From assembly GCA_016936735.1 (NCBI GenBank), contig JAFGXH010000277.1:1-36820 (forward strand): a DNA stretch of 36,820 bases, in the 5' to 3' direction. Source of the DNA: a bacterium (GTDB lineage: Bacteria > UBP6 > JAFGXH01). This document shows positions 10,718-19,711 of this stretch, in pieces. The first letter of the stretch is position 1. Each line of letters opens with the position of its first letter. A program made the position numbers and the translations under genes. The notes under the pieces were generated by a model. That model made no database searches. It was given only the letters and a program-made list of their open reading frames with translations, and was not told the DNA's origin.

Positions 10718-11080
10718 ATGACTGGAACTTTTTGGGGTCAAAGAGAGACAACTGTTGTTGTAAAAGATACATCATCTAAAACTTTAAACTCTGTTCAATC
10801 TTTAGCAACAGAACTACAACAACAGGAGAAAAAAATTGATAAATTAATTATGATAAATCAGGCTTTATGGCTTTTTATAAAAGAACATCTTAATTTAACA
10901 GAGGAGGAGTTATTTGCGAAAGTTGAAGAGATTGACCTTCTTGATGGAAAATTGGATGGAAAAGTTAAAATTCAGGCTAAAAAATGCCCTAAATGCGATA
11001 GAGTTGTTAGCTTAAAACATGATAAATGCCTATATTGTGGTGCTGAACATTTAGCTGAAACTATTTTTGAAACTATCTAA
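10718..11080 (+). CDS. Small coiled-coil protein with C-terminal zinc ribbon
   Basis: CPKCDRVVSLKHDKCLYCG (two CxxC pairs); RBS TTGGAG upstream of ATG 10718 (the ORF is open from 10694). Confidence 0.65.
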   Translation: MTGTFWGQRETTVVVKDTSSKTLNSVQSLATELQQQEKKIDKLIMINQALWLFIKEHLNLTEEELFAKVEEIDLLDGKLDGKVKIQAKKCPKCDRVVSLKHDKCLYCGAEHLAETIFETI

Positions 11081-11181
11081 TAGAAAGTGATTTTATTTAT
11101 TAAGAATAAAAAAAGGAAAAATAAAAAAGTTTTAATTATGAACTTGTTTATTTTTTTAAATATAAAATATTAAATAAATAG

Positions 11182-11210
11182 TTGAAATAAAACTCTATTA
11201 ATTTTATAAA
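11182..11210 (+). promoter_or_regulatory. Putative promoter TTGAAA-N17-TATAAA for the PBP gene
   Basis: -35 11182-11187, -10 11205-11210, 25 nt before the start codon. Confidence 0.5.
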
Positions 11211-11234
11211 GCTATATCTCACTTTGGAGAGTTT

Positions 11235-13583
11235 ATGAAAAAATGGATCAAAAAAATAGTATTAATAATGCTTCTTCTTGGAGTTTTAGGGGTTTTATCT
11301 CTTGTTGGAGTTTTTACATACTTCTCTTATCAGGTTTATGGAGAGGATGAGTTGAAAAATTTCAATCCAGAAACAGCCCTTTTAATGTATGATAGAGATG
11401 ATAGATTAATTGCAATTTTCTCGAAACCAAATAATCGAAAAACACCAATTCCTTATGATAAAATTCCTAAAAAAATTATTGAAGCCTTCACTTCAGTTGA
11501 GGATAAATCGTTTTTTGAACACTCTGGGATTGATTATGTTGGGATTTTAAGAGCTGTTGTAATTGATGTTGTAACCCTTAGTAAAAAACAGGGGGCATCA
11601 ACTATAACTCAACAGGTTGCAAAAAATCTTCTTTTATCTAATGAGAAAACAGTCTCTAGAAAGATAAAAGAGATGATTCTTGCAAAAAGAATTGAAAAAA
11701 TCTTATCAAAAGAGGAGATTCTCTCTCTCTATCTTAATAATATATATTTTGGAAATAGTAATTATGGTATTGTTGAGGCAAGTAGATTCTATTTTAATAA
11801 ATCTTTAGAACAACTATCTCTTGTAGAGATTGCATATCTTGCTGGAGTTCCTAAAAATCCACTAAAATACTCATTAAATAAAAAACCAGAGGAGTCTGAA
11901 AATAGAAAAAATACTGTTTTAAAACGAATGTTACTAACAAACTCTATAACAGAAGATGAATATCAACAGGGATTAAAAACAAAACTAAAATTTGATAATG
12001 GTAGTAGAAAATATTTTGATTCTGCAAGATATTTTACAAATACACTATTTCAACAGTTAAAAAAAGAGTATGGAGAGGCATTTTTATTTCATCACTCCCT
12101 AAAAGTAAAAACATCTTTGGATGCAGAGTATCAAGAGTTTGCAGATAAAGCTATAAAAAATGGTCTTAGAGATTTAAATGAGAGACAGGGAATTCTTAAT
12201 CCATTAAGAATATCTGAAAATCCTGAAAAAGAAAAACTATCAAAAAAAGATTCAATCTGCACAAATTGTGAAGAGGCTATTGTAAAAAAAATAGATGGTT
12301 CTAAAAAATTTGCAACCCTTAAAACATCAAAAAAAGAGGGGATTGTTTTGGAGGATGATTTAAAATGGGTTAAAAAATTTAATCCATTGACATATAGTTT
12401 ACCTCTTCGCTCTATATCCAAAATATTAGAGGAGGATGCAGTTTATTTAGTTCAGGATAGTGGAAAAAACTATGCCTATTTAGACAATGGAAAAATGGTA
12501 ACATATCCTGTTTTCAAAATAGTTCCAGTCCCAGAGGTTCAGGGTGCTCTTTTATCTATAGATACAAAAACAAGAGAAATTGTTGCAATGATTGGTGGTT
12601 TTGATTTTGAACTATCTCAGTTCAATAGAGCAACCCAATCAATAAGACAACCAGGCTCTGTTTTTAAACCATTTGTTTATGCTGCTGCCATTAAATATTT
12701 TAGATATAATCCTGCAACAATAGTTTATGACCTTCCAGAGATATTTAAAGAGGATGGAAAACAGAAATGGATTCCTCAAAATTTTAAAAAAATGTCATTT
12801 CAAAAAGAGATGACTCTAAAAGAGGCCTTAACTCAATCTGTTAATATGGTTTCAGTAAAACTTCTTGATAAATTTGTTAGAGAGAACAGTTTTGATGATT
12901 TTTTTAAATGGATTCAATCTTTTGGAATTACAACAAATCTAGAAAAAACATATACATTAGCTCTTGGTTCTCTTGGTGTAAGATTGTTTGAAATAACAAA
13001 TGCAATAGCAACCTTCCCATCTTATGGTGTTTATAAAGCCCCCCAAACTCTACTATCAATGGAGAACTCAATTGGTCAAAAAATTGAGATTCCAAAATCG
13101 GAAGAGAGAGAGGTATTAACAAAAGAGGAGAGCTATTTAATGATTGATATGATGAAATCAGTTGTCTCCTCTGGTACTGCAAGAAGAGCTGCTGCATTGA
13201 AAGTTCCTACAGGTGGAAAAACAGGAACAACAAATAGTAATAGAAACACTTGGTTTGTTGGATTTACAGAGAATATTACAACAGGTGTTTGGGTTGGTTT
13301 TGATGATATGAAACCACTAGGAAATAGTGAACAGGGTGGTAGAACTGCTGCACCAATATGGTTAGATTATATGAAGGATTTAGTAAAAGTTGAAAAACAG
13401 GAAGATTTTTCTGTTCCAGAAAATATTGTTTTTGAATATGCAAATCCTAAAACAGGTTTATTGGTTTCTGAATCTAATCCAAATAAAAAAAGATATCCAT
13501 TTATTAAAGATGAAACTCCCGAAAAAGAGAGTGATTCAACATATATTGATACGAATGCAATTCTACAGGGAACAGATGATTAA
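11235..13583 (+). CDS. mrcA: Class A penicillin-binding protein 1A-like (glycosyltransferase 51 plus transpeptidase)
   Basis: TM start, GT51 motifs FTSVEDKSFFEHSGID and QGASTITQQVAKNLLLS; transpeptidase SxxK (RQPGSVFKPFVYAAA), SVN, KTGTT. Confidence 0.94.
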   Translation: MKKWIKKIVLIMLLLGVLGVLSLVGVFTYFSYQVYGEDELKNFNPETALLMYDRDDRLIAIFSKPNNRKTPIPYDKIPKKIIEAFTSVEDKSFFEHSGIDYVGILRAVVIDVVTLSKKQGASTITQQVAKNLLLSNEKTVSRKIKEMILAKRIEKILSKEEILSLYLNNIYFGNSNYGIVEASRFYFNKSLEQLSLVEIAYLAGVPKNPLKYSLNKKPEESENRKNTVLKRMLLTNSITEDEYQQGLKTKLKFDNGSRKYFDSARYFTNTLFQQLKKEYGEAFLFHHSLKVKTSLDAEYQEFADKAIKNGLRDLNERQGILNPLRISENPEKEKLSKKDSICTNCEEAIVKKIDGSKKFATLKTSKKEGIVLEDDLKWVKKFNPLTYSLPLRSISKILEEDAVYLVQDSGKNYAYLDNGKMVTYPVFKIVPVPEVQGALLSIDTKTREIVAMIGGFDFELSQFNRATQSIRQPGSVFKPFVYAAAIKYFRYNPATIVYDLPEIFKEDGKQKWIPQNFKKMSFQKEMTLKEALTQSVNMVSVKLLDKFVRENSFDDFFKWIQSFGITTNLEKTYTLALGSLGVRLFEITNAIATFPSYGVYKAPQTLLSMENSIGQKIEIPKSEEREVLTKEESYLMIDMMKSVVSSGTARRAAALKVPTGGKTGTTNSNRNTWFVGFTENITTGVWVGFDDMKPLGNSEQGGRTAAPIWLDYMKDLVKVEKQEDFSVPENIVFEYANPKTGLLVSESNPNKKRYPFIKDETPEKESDSTYIDTNAILQGTDD

Positions 13584-13664
13584 TTTATCATTTATATTAT
13601 TAAATAGTTTACAAATAGAACTATTTTAGTAAATATAGTCACAAATCTTTTACAAAAAAAAATA

Positions 13665-13693
13665 TTGATTATTTCCTAATATACCGCTAAAGT
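13665..13693 (+). promoter_or_regulatory. Putative promoter TTGATT-N17-TAAAGT(GT)
   Basis: Upstream of the C11 peptidase; same layout as upstream of the lipoprotein at 16038. Confidence 0.4.
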
Positions 13694-13718
13694 GTTGAAT
13701 TGTATTTTGGGGTGTATT

Positions 13719-15839
13719 ATGCAGAAAATTTTAGTGTTCTTAACTCTTTTAATGGCCTCTATGCTTTTTGCAGATCCAAAAGAGTGGACTATTATGGTTT
13801 TTGTAAATGGGGACAATGATCTTGATAGTTATGCATTTGAAGATTTGAATGAGATGGAAGAGGTTGGTTCAAATGATTTTATGAATATTATTGTTCAATA
13901 TGATAGATATTCAAGTTATGGTGATGCTAACTGGTCAACAGCAAGAAGATACTATGTTACTCAAGATGATGATATGAGTTCAATTAGTTCAACCCTTATT
14001 CAAGATATTGGAGAGGTTGATTCAGGAGATAAACAGAGTGTTGTAAATTTTGTTCAATGGGCTGTAAATGCCTATCCAGCAGAGAAATATGCTCTTGTTT
14101 TATGGGATCATGGTTCAGGATGGGATAAGAAAAAAAAGGGGGCTCTATCTAATCGTTTAAAGGGAATTTCACATGATGAAACAAGTGGCTCTAGTATATC
14201 AGTTGTAAATGGTGATTTAGAGTATATTCTTTCAAAAACTGTTGAATTTATAGGAAAACCACTTGATGTTTTAGGAATGGATGCATGTTTAATGAGTATG
14301 TGGGAGGTTCACTATGTGAGTGCTCCATATGCTCACTATTTTGCAGGAAGCGAAGAGACAGAGGCTGGTTATGGTTGGTTATATAACTCTTGGTTTCAAA
14401 ATTTTGTAGATGGAGAACATACTGCTGAAAATCTTTGTAGACAGGTTTCAGTATCATCAATAGGTTCTGTTGGAGATACTCTTTCTTGTGTGAATTTGCA
14501 AAATTTAACAACTTTAACAACAGCATTAAACAATTTTGCAACAAAATTTTCAAGAGAAAACAGTATTGATGGAGAGATATTAGAGGCCTCTGATGAGGTT
14601 GTAAGAATGTATACAAGAGAACATGCAGACCTTTATGATTTTTTTCAAAAATTAAATAATAAAGTAGATGATTCCGAAATAACTACATATATTAATCCAA
14701 TATTAAGATCTATTCAGAATTTTGTTGTAGAGAATAACACATCAAGCAGTTTTTCTGCAGCAAAAGGGGTTGCAATATATCTTCCAATTGGAACTAATTA
14801 CTATTTTGATAGCAGTTATAATCAAGGAAAATGGAGTGTTGATACCTCTTGGAATGAGTTTATTCAAAAAAGTTTTCAACCAGCCGATGACCATCCAAAT
14901 GAGTATTTTACAGTTGGAGATAATGATAAATTAGATACATCAATAACTGCATCTATTGAGTATAGTGGAGATAAAGATTTTTTCTATTTTGATGCTCTTC
15001 CAAATTATGAATATACATTAGAAACAACATTGTTAACACTTGATGATAGCTATCTTTATCTTTTTGATGAAAATGGATCTGAAATAGCTAGTAATGATGA
15101 CATTACTACTGGTGAAAATAGAGCATCAAGAGTAAAATGGTTAAGTGAAAACTCTCAAAGAGTATATGTAATGGTTAAAGCATATGGGAGTGAAAGTGGA
15201 AGATATACTATAAAAAAAGAGAGTGTAAGTGTTTGTGAACCAACAAATAGTGGTATTGAAATTTGTGATGGTTTAGATAATGATTGTGATGGAGAGATTG
15301 ATAATCAAGATTTAGATCTCTGTGATATAGAGAATGGAACAGGAACATGTTTGGGTGGAAAATGTCTTGTTGATTCTTGTGATGAAAACTTTTATGATAT
15401 AGATAATAAAAGTGAGAATGGTTGTGAATACCAATGTTCATTATCAAATAATTCAGTAGAGATTTGTGATGGATTAGATAATGATTGTAATGGTATTATT
15501 GATAATGGCTCTTTATGTGAATTCAATAATGGTTCTGGAGTTTGTGAAGAAGCATCTTGTGTTTTAAGAGCTTGTAATGATGGTTTTTATAACAATAACT
15601 CATCGTCTGAAGATGGTTGTGAATATCAATGTGAGCCAACAAATGGTGGTTTAGAGATTTGTGATGGTTTAGATAACAACTGTAATGGTAATATTGATGA
15701 AGGTGTTTGTAGAAAAGATGAAAAAGATGATGGTGGTTGTTCATACTCATCATCATCAAATAGCAATTCAGCTATTTTTATTATTCTTTTATCTCTTATC
15801 ATAACTATTTTTAGAAAAAAATTAAAAAATCAAAACTAA
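13719..15839 (+). CDS. Secreted C11 (clostripain-like) cysteine peptidase with PPC domain, three MopE-like metal-binding repeats and a MYXO-CTERM-like C-terminus
   Basis: Signal peptide MQKILVFLTLLMASMLFA; catalytic ALVLWDHGSGWD and VLGMDACLMSMWEV; PPC-like SGDKDFFYFDALPNYEYTLE; three EICDGLDN(D/N)C(D/N)G repeats; tail GGCSYSSSSNSNSAIFIILLSLIITIFRKK. Start at ATG 13719 preferred over GTG 13692. Confidence 0.87.
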   Translation: MQKILVFLTLLMASMLFADPKEWTIMVFVNGDNDLDSYAFEDLNEMEEVGSNDFMNIIVQYDRYSSYGDANWSTARRYYVTQDDDMSSISSTLIQDIGEVDSGDKQSVVNFVQWAVNAYPAEKYALVLWDHGSGWDKKKKGALSNRLKGISHDETSGSSISVVNGDLEYILSKTVEFIGKPLDVLGMDACLMSMWEVHYVSAPYAHYFAGSEETEAGYGWLYNSWFQNFVDGEHTAENLCRQVSVSSIGSVGDTLSCVNLQNLTTLTTALNNFATKFSRENSIDGEILEASDEVVRMYTREHADLYDFFQKLNNKVDDSEITTYINPILRSIQNFVVENNTSSSFSAAKGVAIYLPIGTNYYFDSSYNQGKWSVDTSWNEFIQKSFQPADDHPNEYFTVGDNDKLDTSITASIEYSGDKDFFYFDALPNYEYTLETTLLTLDDSYLYLFDENGSEIASNDDITTGENRASRVKWLSENSQRVYVMVKAYGSESGRYTIKKESVSVCEPTNSGIEICDGLDNDCDGEIDNQDLDLCDIENGTGTCLGGKCLVDSCDENFYDIDNKSENGCEYQCSLSNNSVEICDGLDNDCNGIIDNGSLCEFNNGSGVCEEASCVLRACNDGFYNNNSSSEDGCEYQCEPTNGGLEICDGLDNNCNGNIDEGVCRKDEKDDGGCSYSSSSNSNSAIFIILLSLIITIFRKKLKNQN
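15234..15710 (+). repeat. Three tandem Cys/Asp-rich MopE-like repeats within the C11 peptidase
   Basis: IEICDGLDNDCDGEID, VEICDGLDNDCNGIID, LEICDGLDNNCNGNID. Confidence 0.85.
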
Positions 15840-15977
15840 AATAGATCTATTTATTCAAATAATATAATAAAATAAACTTTTCTATTTTTATAAACAAGTA
15901 AAGTTTTATTATTCATATATAAAAATAATAAAACTCATACCTAAAAATATACAACTTTTGAAACTCTTCAATTTTAT

Positions 15978-16006
15978 TTGACAAAAAGGTCACTTTTGTA
16001 TAAAGT
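15978..16006 (+). promoter_or_regulatory. Putative promoter TTGACA-N17-TAAAGT(GT)
   Basis: TTGACA 15978-15983; alternative -10 TATAAA at 15999-16004 with a 15-nt spacer. Confidence 0.5.
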
Positions 16007-16037
16007 GTAATGATTACATTTCGTTATGGAGGGGTAA

Positions 16038-18128
16038 ATGTATCGTAATCTATTATTTGTTTTTATTTTATTTTTTATTTTTTCTGCCTGTAATGATAGG
16101 GAAGAAAATCCTGTTAGTGAAACTTGTAAAGTAAACAAGGATTGTAAAGCAGGAGAGACCTGTAATACAGATACAGGAGAATGTGAAATTCCTTGGGTTT
16201 GCACAACAAGTGAATCATGTTATGAAAAATTTCCAAGTGAGTGGAATGCAGAAACATCACCTGCAGTTTGTCAACAAGGTGTTTGTGTTGCAAAAGGTTG
16301 TACAACAAATGATGAGTGTGAAGCTGGAAAAATCTGTTCTGGTGGTTCTTGTGTTGAACCTGCAGATTGTTCACAAATAGCATCAGTAAAAATAACATCA
16401 TCATCACCTGTTTTAACACAAGGAAGCAGCAAACAATTAAATGCTGTTGCTCTTAATAGAAATGGTGTTGCTGTTGCTGTTGCAGATAACTCAATAACTT
16501 GGAGTAGCAGTAATGATTCTGTTGTTTCTGTAACAAATACAGGAAATGCAACAGGTGGTACAGAAAGCGGAACAGCAAATTTAGTTGCAAAACATGATGT
16601 TTGTCAAAAAGAGTCTCAAGCATTAGTAGTTCAGAATTTTGCACAACTTGAATCTGGAAAATTAAGAGTTATTGTTCGAAATATTGATGGTCAAGCAGTT
16701 TCTGGTGCAGAGGTTGTTGTTAATTCAACAAGAGAGACAACAGACTCAAATGGTTATATTGAGATTGATAATAGCGAATCAACAAATACTGTTTCTGTTT
16801 TTCATGCAGGTTATGAGTATGTAACAATAGCAGGAACATCTCAAAAAGATTTAGTTTTCTATTTATCAAAAGCATTAGATCAAACAAAAGCGGGTGGTTT
16901 CAAAGGTCAGTTTGACTTTAGCCAACTTCAAGGAGGAACTGTTAAATTAGGTCTTGCTGGAGCATCTCTCCCTGGAAATATAATGGATCTTGCATTTGAT
17001 GTTCTTCTTGGTGAAACAATACAGACTCATGTAAAAATCGCTACAATTGATGATAACTATCCAATTCCATCAGCTCTTGTTGCAATAGTTGGGGATAATG
17101 TTGTTTCTGATAAATATCGTGCAACAGGTTTGGAGGGACAAAGAGCATTTTGGGGATGGGGTGGAAAACTTGATTTCTCAGCAATGGTTATTATTTTAAC
17201 TGATGCTCTTGGTGGAGGAATGGAAAATCTTGATATAGGTGGAATTTTAACTCAGATTATTCCTTATGTTGATGATTTTGGTCATGCTTTAGAGTTAAAT
17301 CAGACAGTTTCTACTTGTAATAAAATTACTGATGTAAATGATATCAATGGAAATGGTTCAACATCTGATTTAATTCCAGATTTTGAAAATAGTAGTTGCT
17401 TTCCTGAGAAAAATCTCTCATTATCACAACCACTTTCAAAAAAATCAACAGTTAAACTTCCTAAACTTCCAATGATGGAGGGAAATTATGCTGATTTAGC
17501 AGTATTATTAAATGCATCAATAGTTGAAGGACAAGGAATGATTCCTATGGGAATTAGTGCTGGTGCAAGTGAGAAAGATGCCAATGAGTTAGTAACAGGT
17601 ATTGTACCTGATGTTCATTTAGCCTCTGCACCACAATATAATGGTTTAGAGGGAACTGACTCTATTGTTGTTGCATTTACACTTCCTGTTGCAGGTGCAG
17701 CATTTGGTGAAAGTGAGTCTCTTCCTGTAAAAATGTCTGGAATTGTTAAATATTATGAAAAAGGTAATATTGGTGAAACAGTTGACATGTCTTCTCAAAC
17801 ATTTTTAAATGTTGCAGATCAAGCATCATTAAATGGAACAACAGTTCAATCTCCTGCTATTTCTGGAGCAAATGGTTATAGAATTCAAATAACATCATCC
17901 TCTATTAATAGAGATTGGATTATTTACTCTTCAACACCAAATATCTCAATTCCAACAGAAACACCAGCATCTTTTGGAACAGATTATAGTACAATTTTAT
18001 ATCAAGCTATATCTCTAAAAAATGGTACATCCCCATTAACACTTGAAGATATTTTTGGTTTTAATAGCACAAATATGGATAATTTAATAAAATATATTAT
18101 AGCATTTAGTGCTTTTGAGATTCAGTAA
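16038..18128 (+). CDS. Lipoprotein with Cys-rich N-terminus, BIG2-like Ig domain and carboxypeptidase-regulatory-like domain
   Basis: Signal/lipobox LFFIFSAC; Cys-rich CKVNKDCKAGETCNTDTGEC and CTTNDECEAGKICSGGSC; ITSSSPVLTQGSSKQLNAVALNRNG...TWSSSNDSVVSV (BIG2-like); GKLRVIVRNIDGQAVSGAEVVVNSTRETTDSNGYIEI. Confidence 0.8.
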   Translation: MYRNLLFVFILFFIFSACNDREENPVSETCKVNKDCKAGETCNTDTGECEIPWVCTTSESCYEKFPSEWNAETSPAVCQQGVCVAKGCTTNDECEAGKICSGGSCVEPADCSQIASVKITSSSPVLTQGSSKQLNAVALNRNGVAVAVADNSITWSSSNDSVVSVTNTGNATGGTESGTANLVAKHDVCQKESQALVVQNFAQLESGKLRVIVRNIDGQAVSGAEVVVNSTRETTDSNGYIEIDNSESTNTVSVFHAGYEYVTIAGTSQKDLVFYLSKALDQTKAGGFKGQFDFSQLQGGTVKLGLAGASLPGNIMDLAFDVLLGETIQTHVKIATIDDNYPIPSALVAIVGDNVVSDKYRATGLEGQRAFWGWGGKLDFSAMVIILTDALGGGMENLDIGGILTQIIPYVDDFGHALELNQTVSTCNKITDVNDINGNGSTSDLIPDFENSSCFPEKNLSLSQPLSKKSTVKLPKLPMMEGNYADLAVLLNASIVEGQGMIPMGISAGASEKDANELVTGIVPDVHLASAPQYNGLEGTDSIVVAFTLPVAGAAFGESESLPVKMSGIVKYYEKGNIGETVDMSSQTFLNVADQASLNGTTVQSPAISGANGYRIQITSSSINRDWIIYSSTPNISIPTETPASFGTDYSTILYQAISLKNGTSPLTLEDIFGFNSTNMDNLIKYIIAFSAFEIQ

Positions 18129-18164
18129 TTTTTTTTAAATTGATTTATGAGAAATTAGTAAATG

Positions 18165-19142
18165 CTATATATTGTATCTTTTTCTTGCAGAGTTAATAAT
18201 TTTACCTAAAAGGGTTTTGAAATCAATTCCTTTTAATGAGGCCATAATTGGTAAATCTGAATGACTATAGTGTAATCCTGGTAGAGGATTTATCTCTATA
18301 AAATTTGCTTCACCATTCTCATTTAGTCTTACATCAACTCTTCCACCATCTTTACACTCAAGAGCTTTATAGGCATCAAGTGCAACTTTTATTGCTTTTT
18401 GAGCATCACTATCCTCTGTTAATTCATAACGAACTTTCTCCTCTGAATACTCTTTAGCCTCATAAGTATAAACACCAGCATGAGATTTATCCATAACTAA
18501 AACCTCCATACAGGCAATGACCTCAGTATCTTTTCCTGAACCAACAAATCCAACTGTAAACTCTCTTCCAGGAAGATATCTTTCAACCAATGCTGGTTGA
18601 TCAAACTCATCTAATACATATTGACAAGCTCTTTTTAAGTCATCAAAATTTTCAACTTTTGAATTAGGGTGAATTCCCTTACTTGTTCCCTCTGCAATTG
18701 GTTTTACAAATAATGGATACTCAAGTTTTACATTATTAATATCCTCTATTTTAGAAACAACTGCAAATTTAGGTGTTGCAATATTATAGTTTATTAGAAT
18801 CTGTTTACAAATAGCTTTATGCATTGCAACAGATAAAAGAAGTGGATGAGAGAATACACAAGGAATTTGATAAGCCATAAGAAGAGCAGGAATTTGACTC
18901 TCTCTACTATAACCAAAACGTCCTTCAGCAATATTAAAAACTAAATCCCAGCGTTTTCCACAACTCAATGCCTCAACAAGAGCAAAAATATGCCCTACTC
19001 GTTCTGTTTCATACCCTAAATCTTGAAGAGTTTTCTCAATCTCTTCAATTGTTTCCTCTCTATCAAATTCAGCTGCCTCTTCTGGAGAAAGACCCATTTT
19101 AATATACTCCGATTTTAAATCAAAAGTTAACCCAATTTTCAT
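18165..19142 (-). CDS. D-alanine-D-alanine ligase-like ATP-grasp enzyme
   Basis: YPLFVKPIAEGTSKGI, ALVERYLPGREFTVGFVG, GGRVDVRLNENGEANFIEINPLPGL; RBS AAGGAG 6 nt before ATG. Confidence 0.87.
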   Translation of the reverse strand: MKIGLTFDLKSEYIKMGLSPEEAAEFDREETIEEIEKTLQDLGYETERVGHIFALVEALSCGKRWDLVFNIAEGRFGYSRESQIPALLMAYQIPCVFSHPLLLSVAMHKAICKQILINYNIATPKFAVVSKIEDINNVKLEYPLFVKPIAEGTSKGIHPNSKVENFDDLKRACQYVLDEFDQPALVERYLPGREFTVGFVGSGKDTEVIACMEVLVMDKSHAGVYTYEAKEYSEEKVRYELTEDSDAQKAIKVALDAYKALECKDGGRVDVRLNENGEANFIEINPLPGLHYSHSDLPIMASLKGIDFKTLLGKIINSARKRYNI

Positions 19143-19264
19143 AATAGCTCCTTATAAAATAGGAATTTTTCAAATTGTTTCTGTATTTTTAAATGAATTT
19201 TCGAAATGGTTTTAGAAGGAGGTTCATCTTCAATAATTAAAAAATCTGGAGGCTCTTCTTTCAT
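19139..19264 (-). CDS. Unannotated small ORF (41 aa) immediately upstream of the ATP-grasp gene
   Basis: MKEEPPDFLIIEDEPPSKTISKIHLKIQKQFEKFLFYKELL*; its TGA overlaps the ATP-grasp ATG as ATGA; TATAAT on the minus strand a few nt upstream. Confidence 0.45.
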   Translation of the reverse strand: MKEEPPDFLIIEDEPPSKTISKIHLKIQKQFEKFLFYKELL

Positions 19265-19649
19265 ATAAAACCACAAAAAATTATAAAATAAATAAACTCT
19301 TTTTAAGAAAAAATCAAGTGTTTTTTTTTACAATATTTTGGAAAAAATATAGTTAAGTTTGATAGATTTTCTTTTCTTTAATAGAGTAAATATAAGCAAA
19401 GTGAGAGATTTGTCGATAAATATCAGCAATAGGATTTTTATAATTTGCCATTTGTATATTGTGTATTGAAAATGGTTTTTCAAAATTCTTTTTTTTTGTA
19501 ATTATCTTTTTTTATTGGGGTGGTAAAGATAAGATAAAACTATAGCAATCACTATTAATCTAAAACAAGTACTGTTATTTAAAAAATAGAGTTATATTTG
19601 TAGCTAAATTGATAAAATTTTGAATTTTTATATTTGCTAGATTTGATTC

Positions 19650-19678
19650 TTGATATTTTAAATCTCTAGTTGTAGAAT
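19650..19678 (+). promoter_or_regulatory. Putative promoter TTGATA-N17-TAGAAT for kbl
   Basis: -35 19650-19655, -10 19673-19678, RBS GAGGGAG before ATG 19712. Confidence 0.6.
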
Positions 19679-19711
19679 ATACTGTTTAATTATCTTTAAG
19701 AGGGAGTTTAT

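Noticed and set aside
12131-13197. Minus-strand ORFs 12131..12421 and 12928..13197
   Set aside because: Antisense to the PBP gene with conserved motifs on the plus strand.
13390-13629. Plus-strand ORF 13390..13629
   Set aside because: Frame-shifted overlap with the 3' end of the PBP gene; AT-driven composition.
13606-13631. Inverted repeat AAATAGTT...AACTATTT after the PBP gene as a terminator
   Set aside because: Short, AT-only stem without a T-tract; too weak to call in such an AT-rich region.
15234-15710. Possible CRISPR-like or minisatellite array
   Set aside because: Repeats are in-frame protein-domain repeats with diverged nucleotide sequence and no spacer structure.
15208-16644. Minus-strand ORFs 15208..15447, 15523..15759, 15974..16204, 16114..16419 and 16453..16644
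   Set aside because: Low-complexity antisense translations (His/Leu/Asn-rich) of repetitive or Cys-rich coding sequence on the plus strand.
19265-19711. Riboswitch or structured RNA upstream of kbl
   Set aside because: The predicted promoter is close to the start (19650-19678), leaving only a short leader; no GC-rich stems seen.
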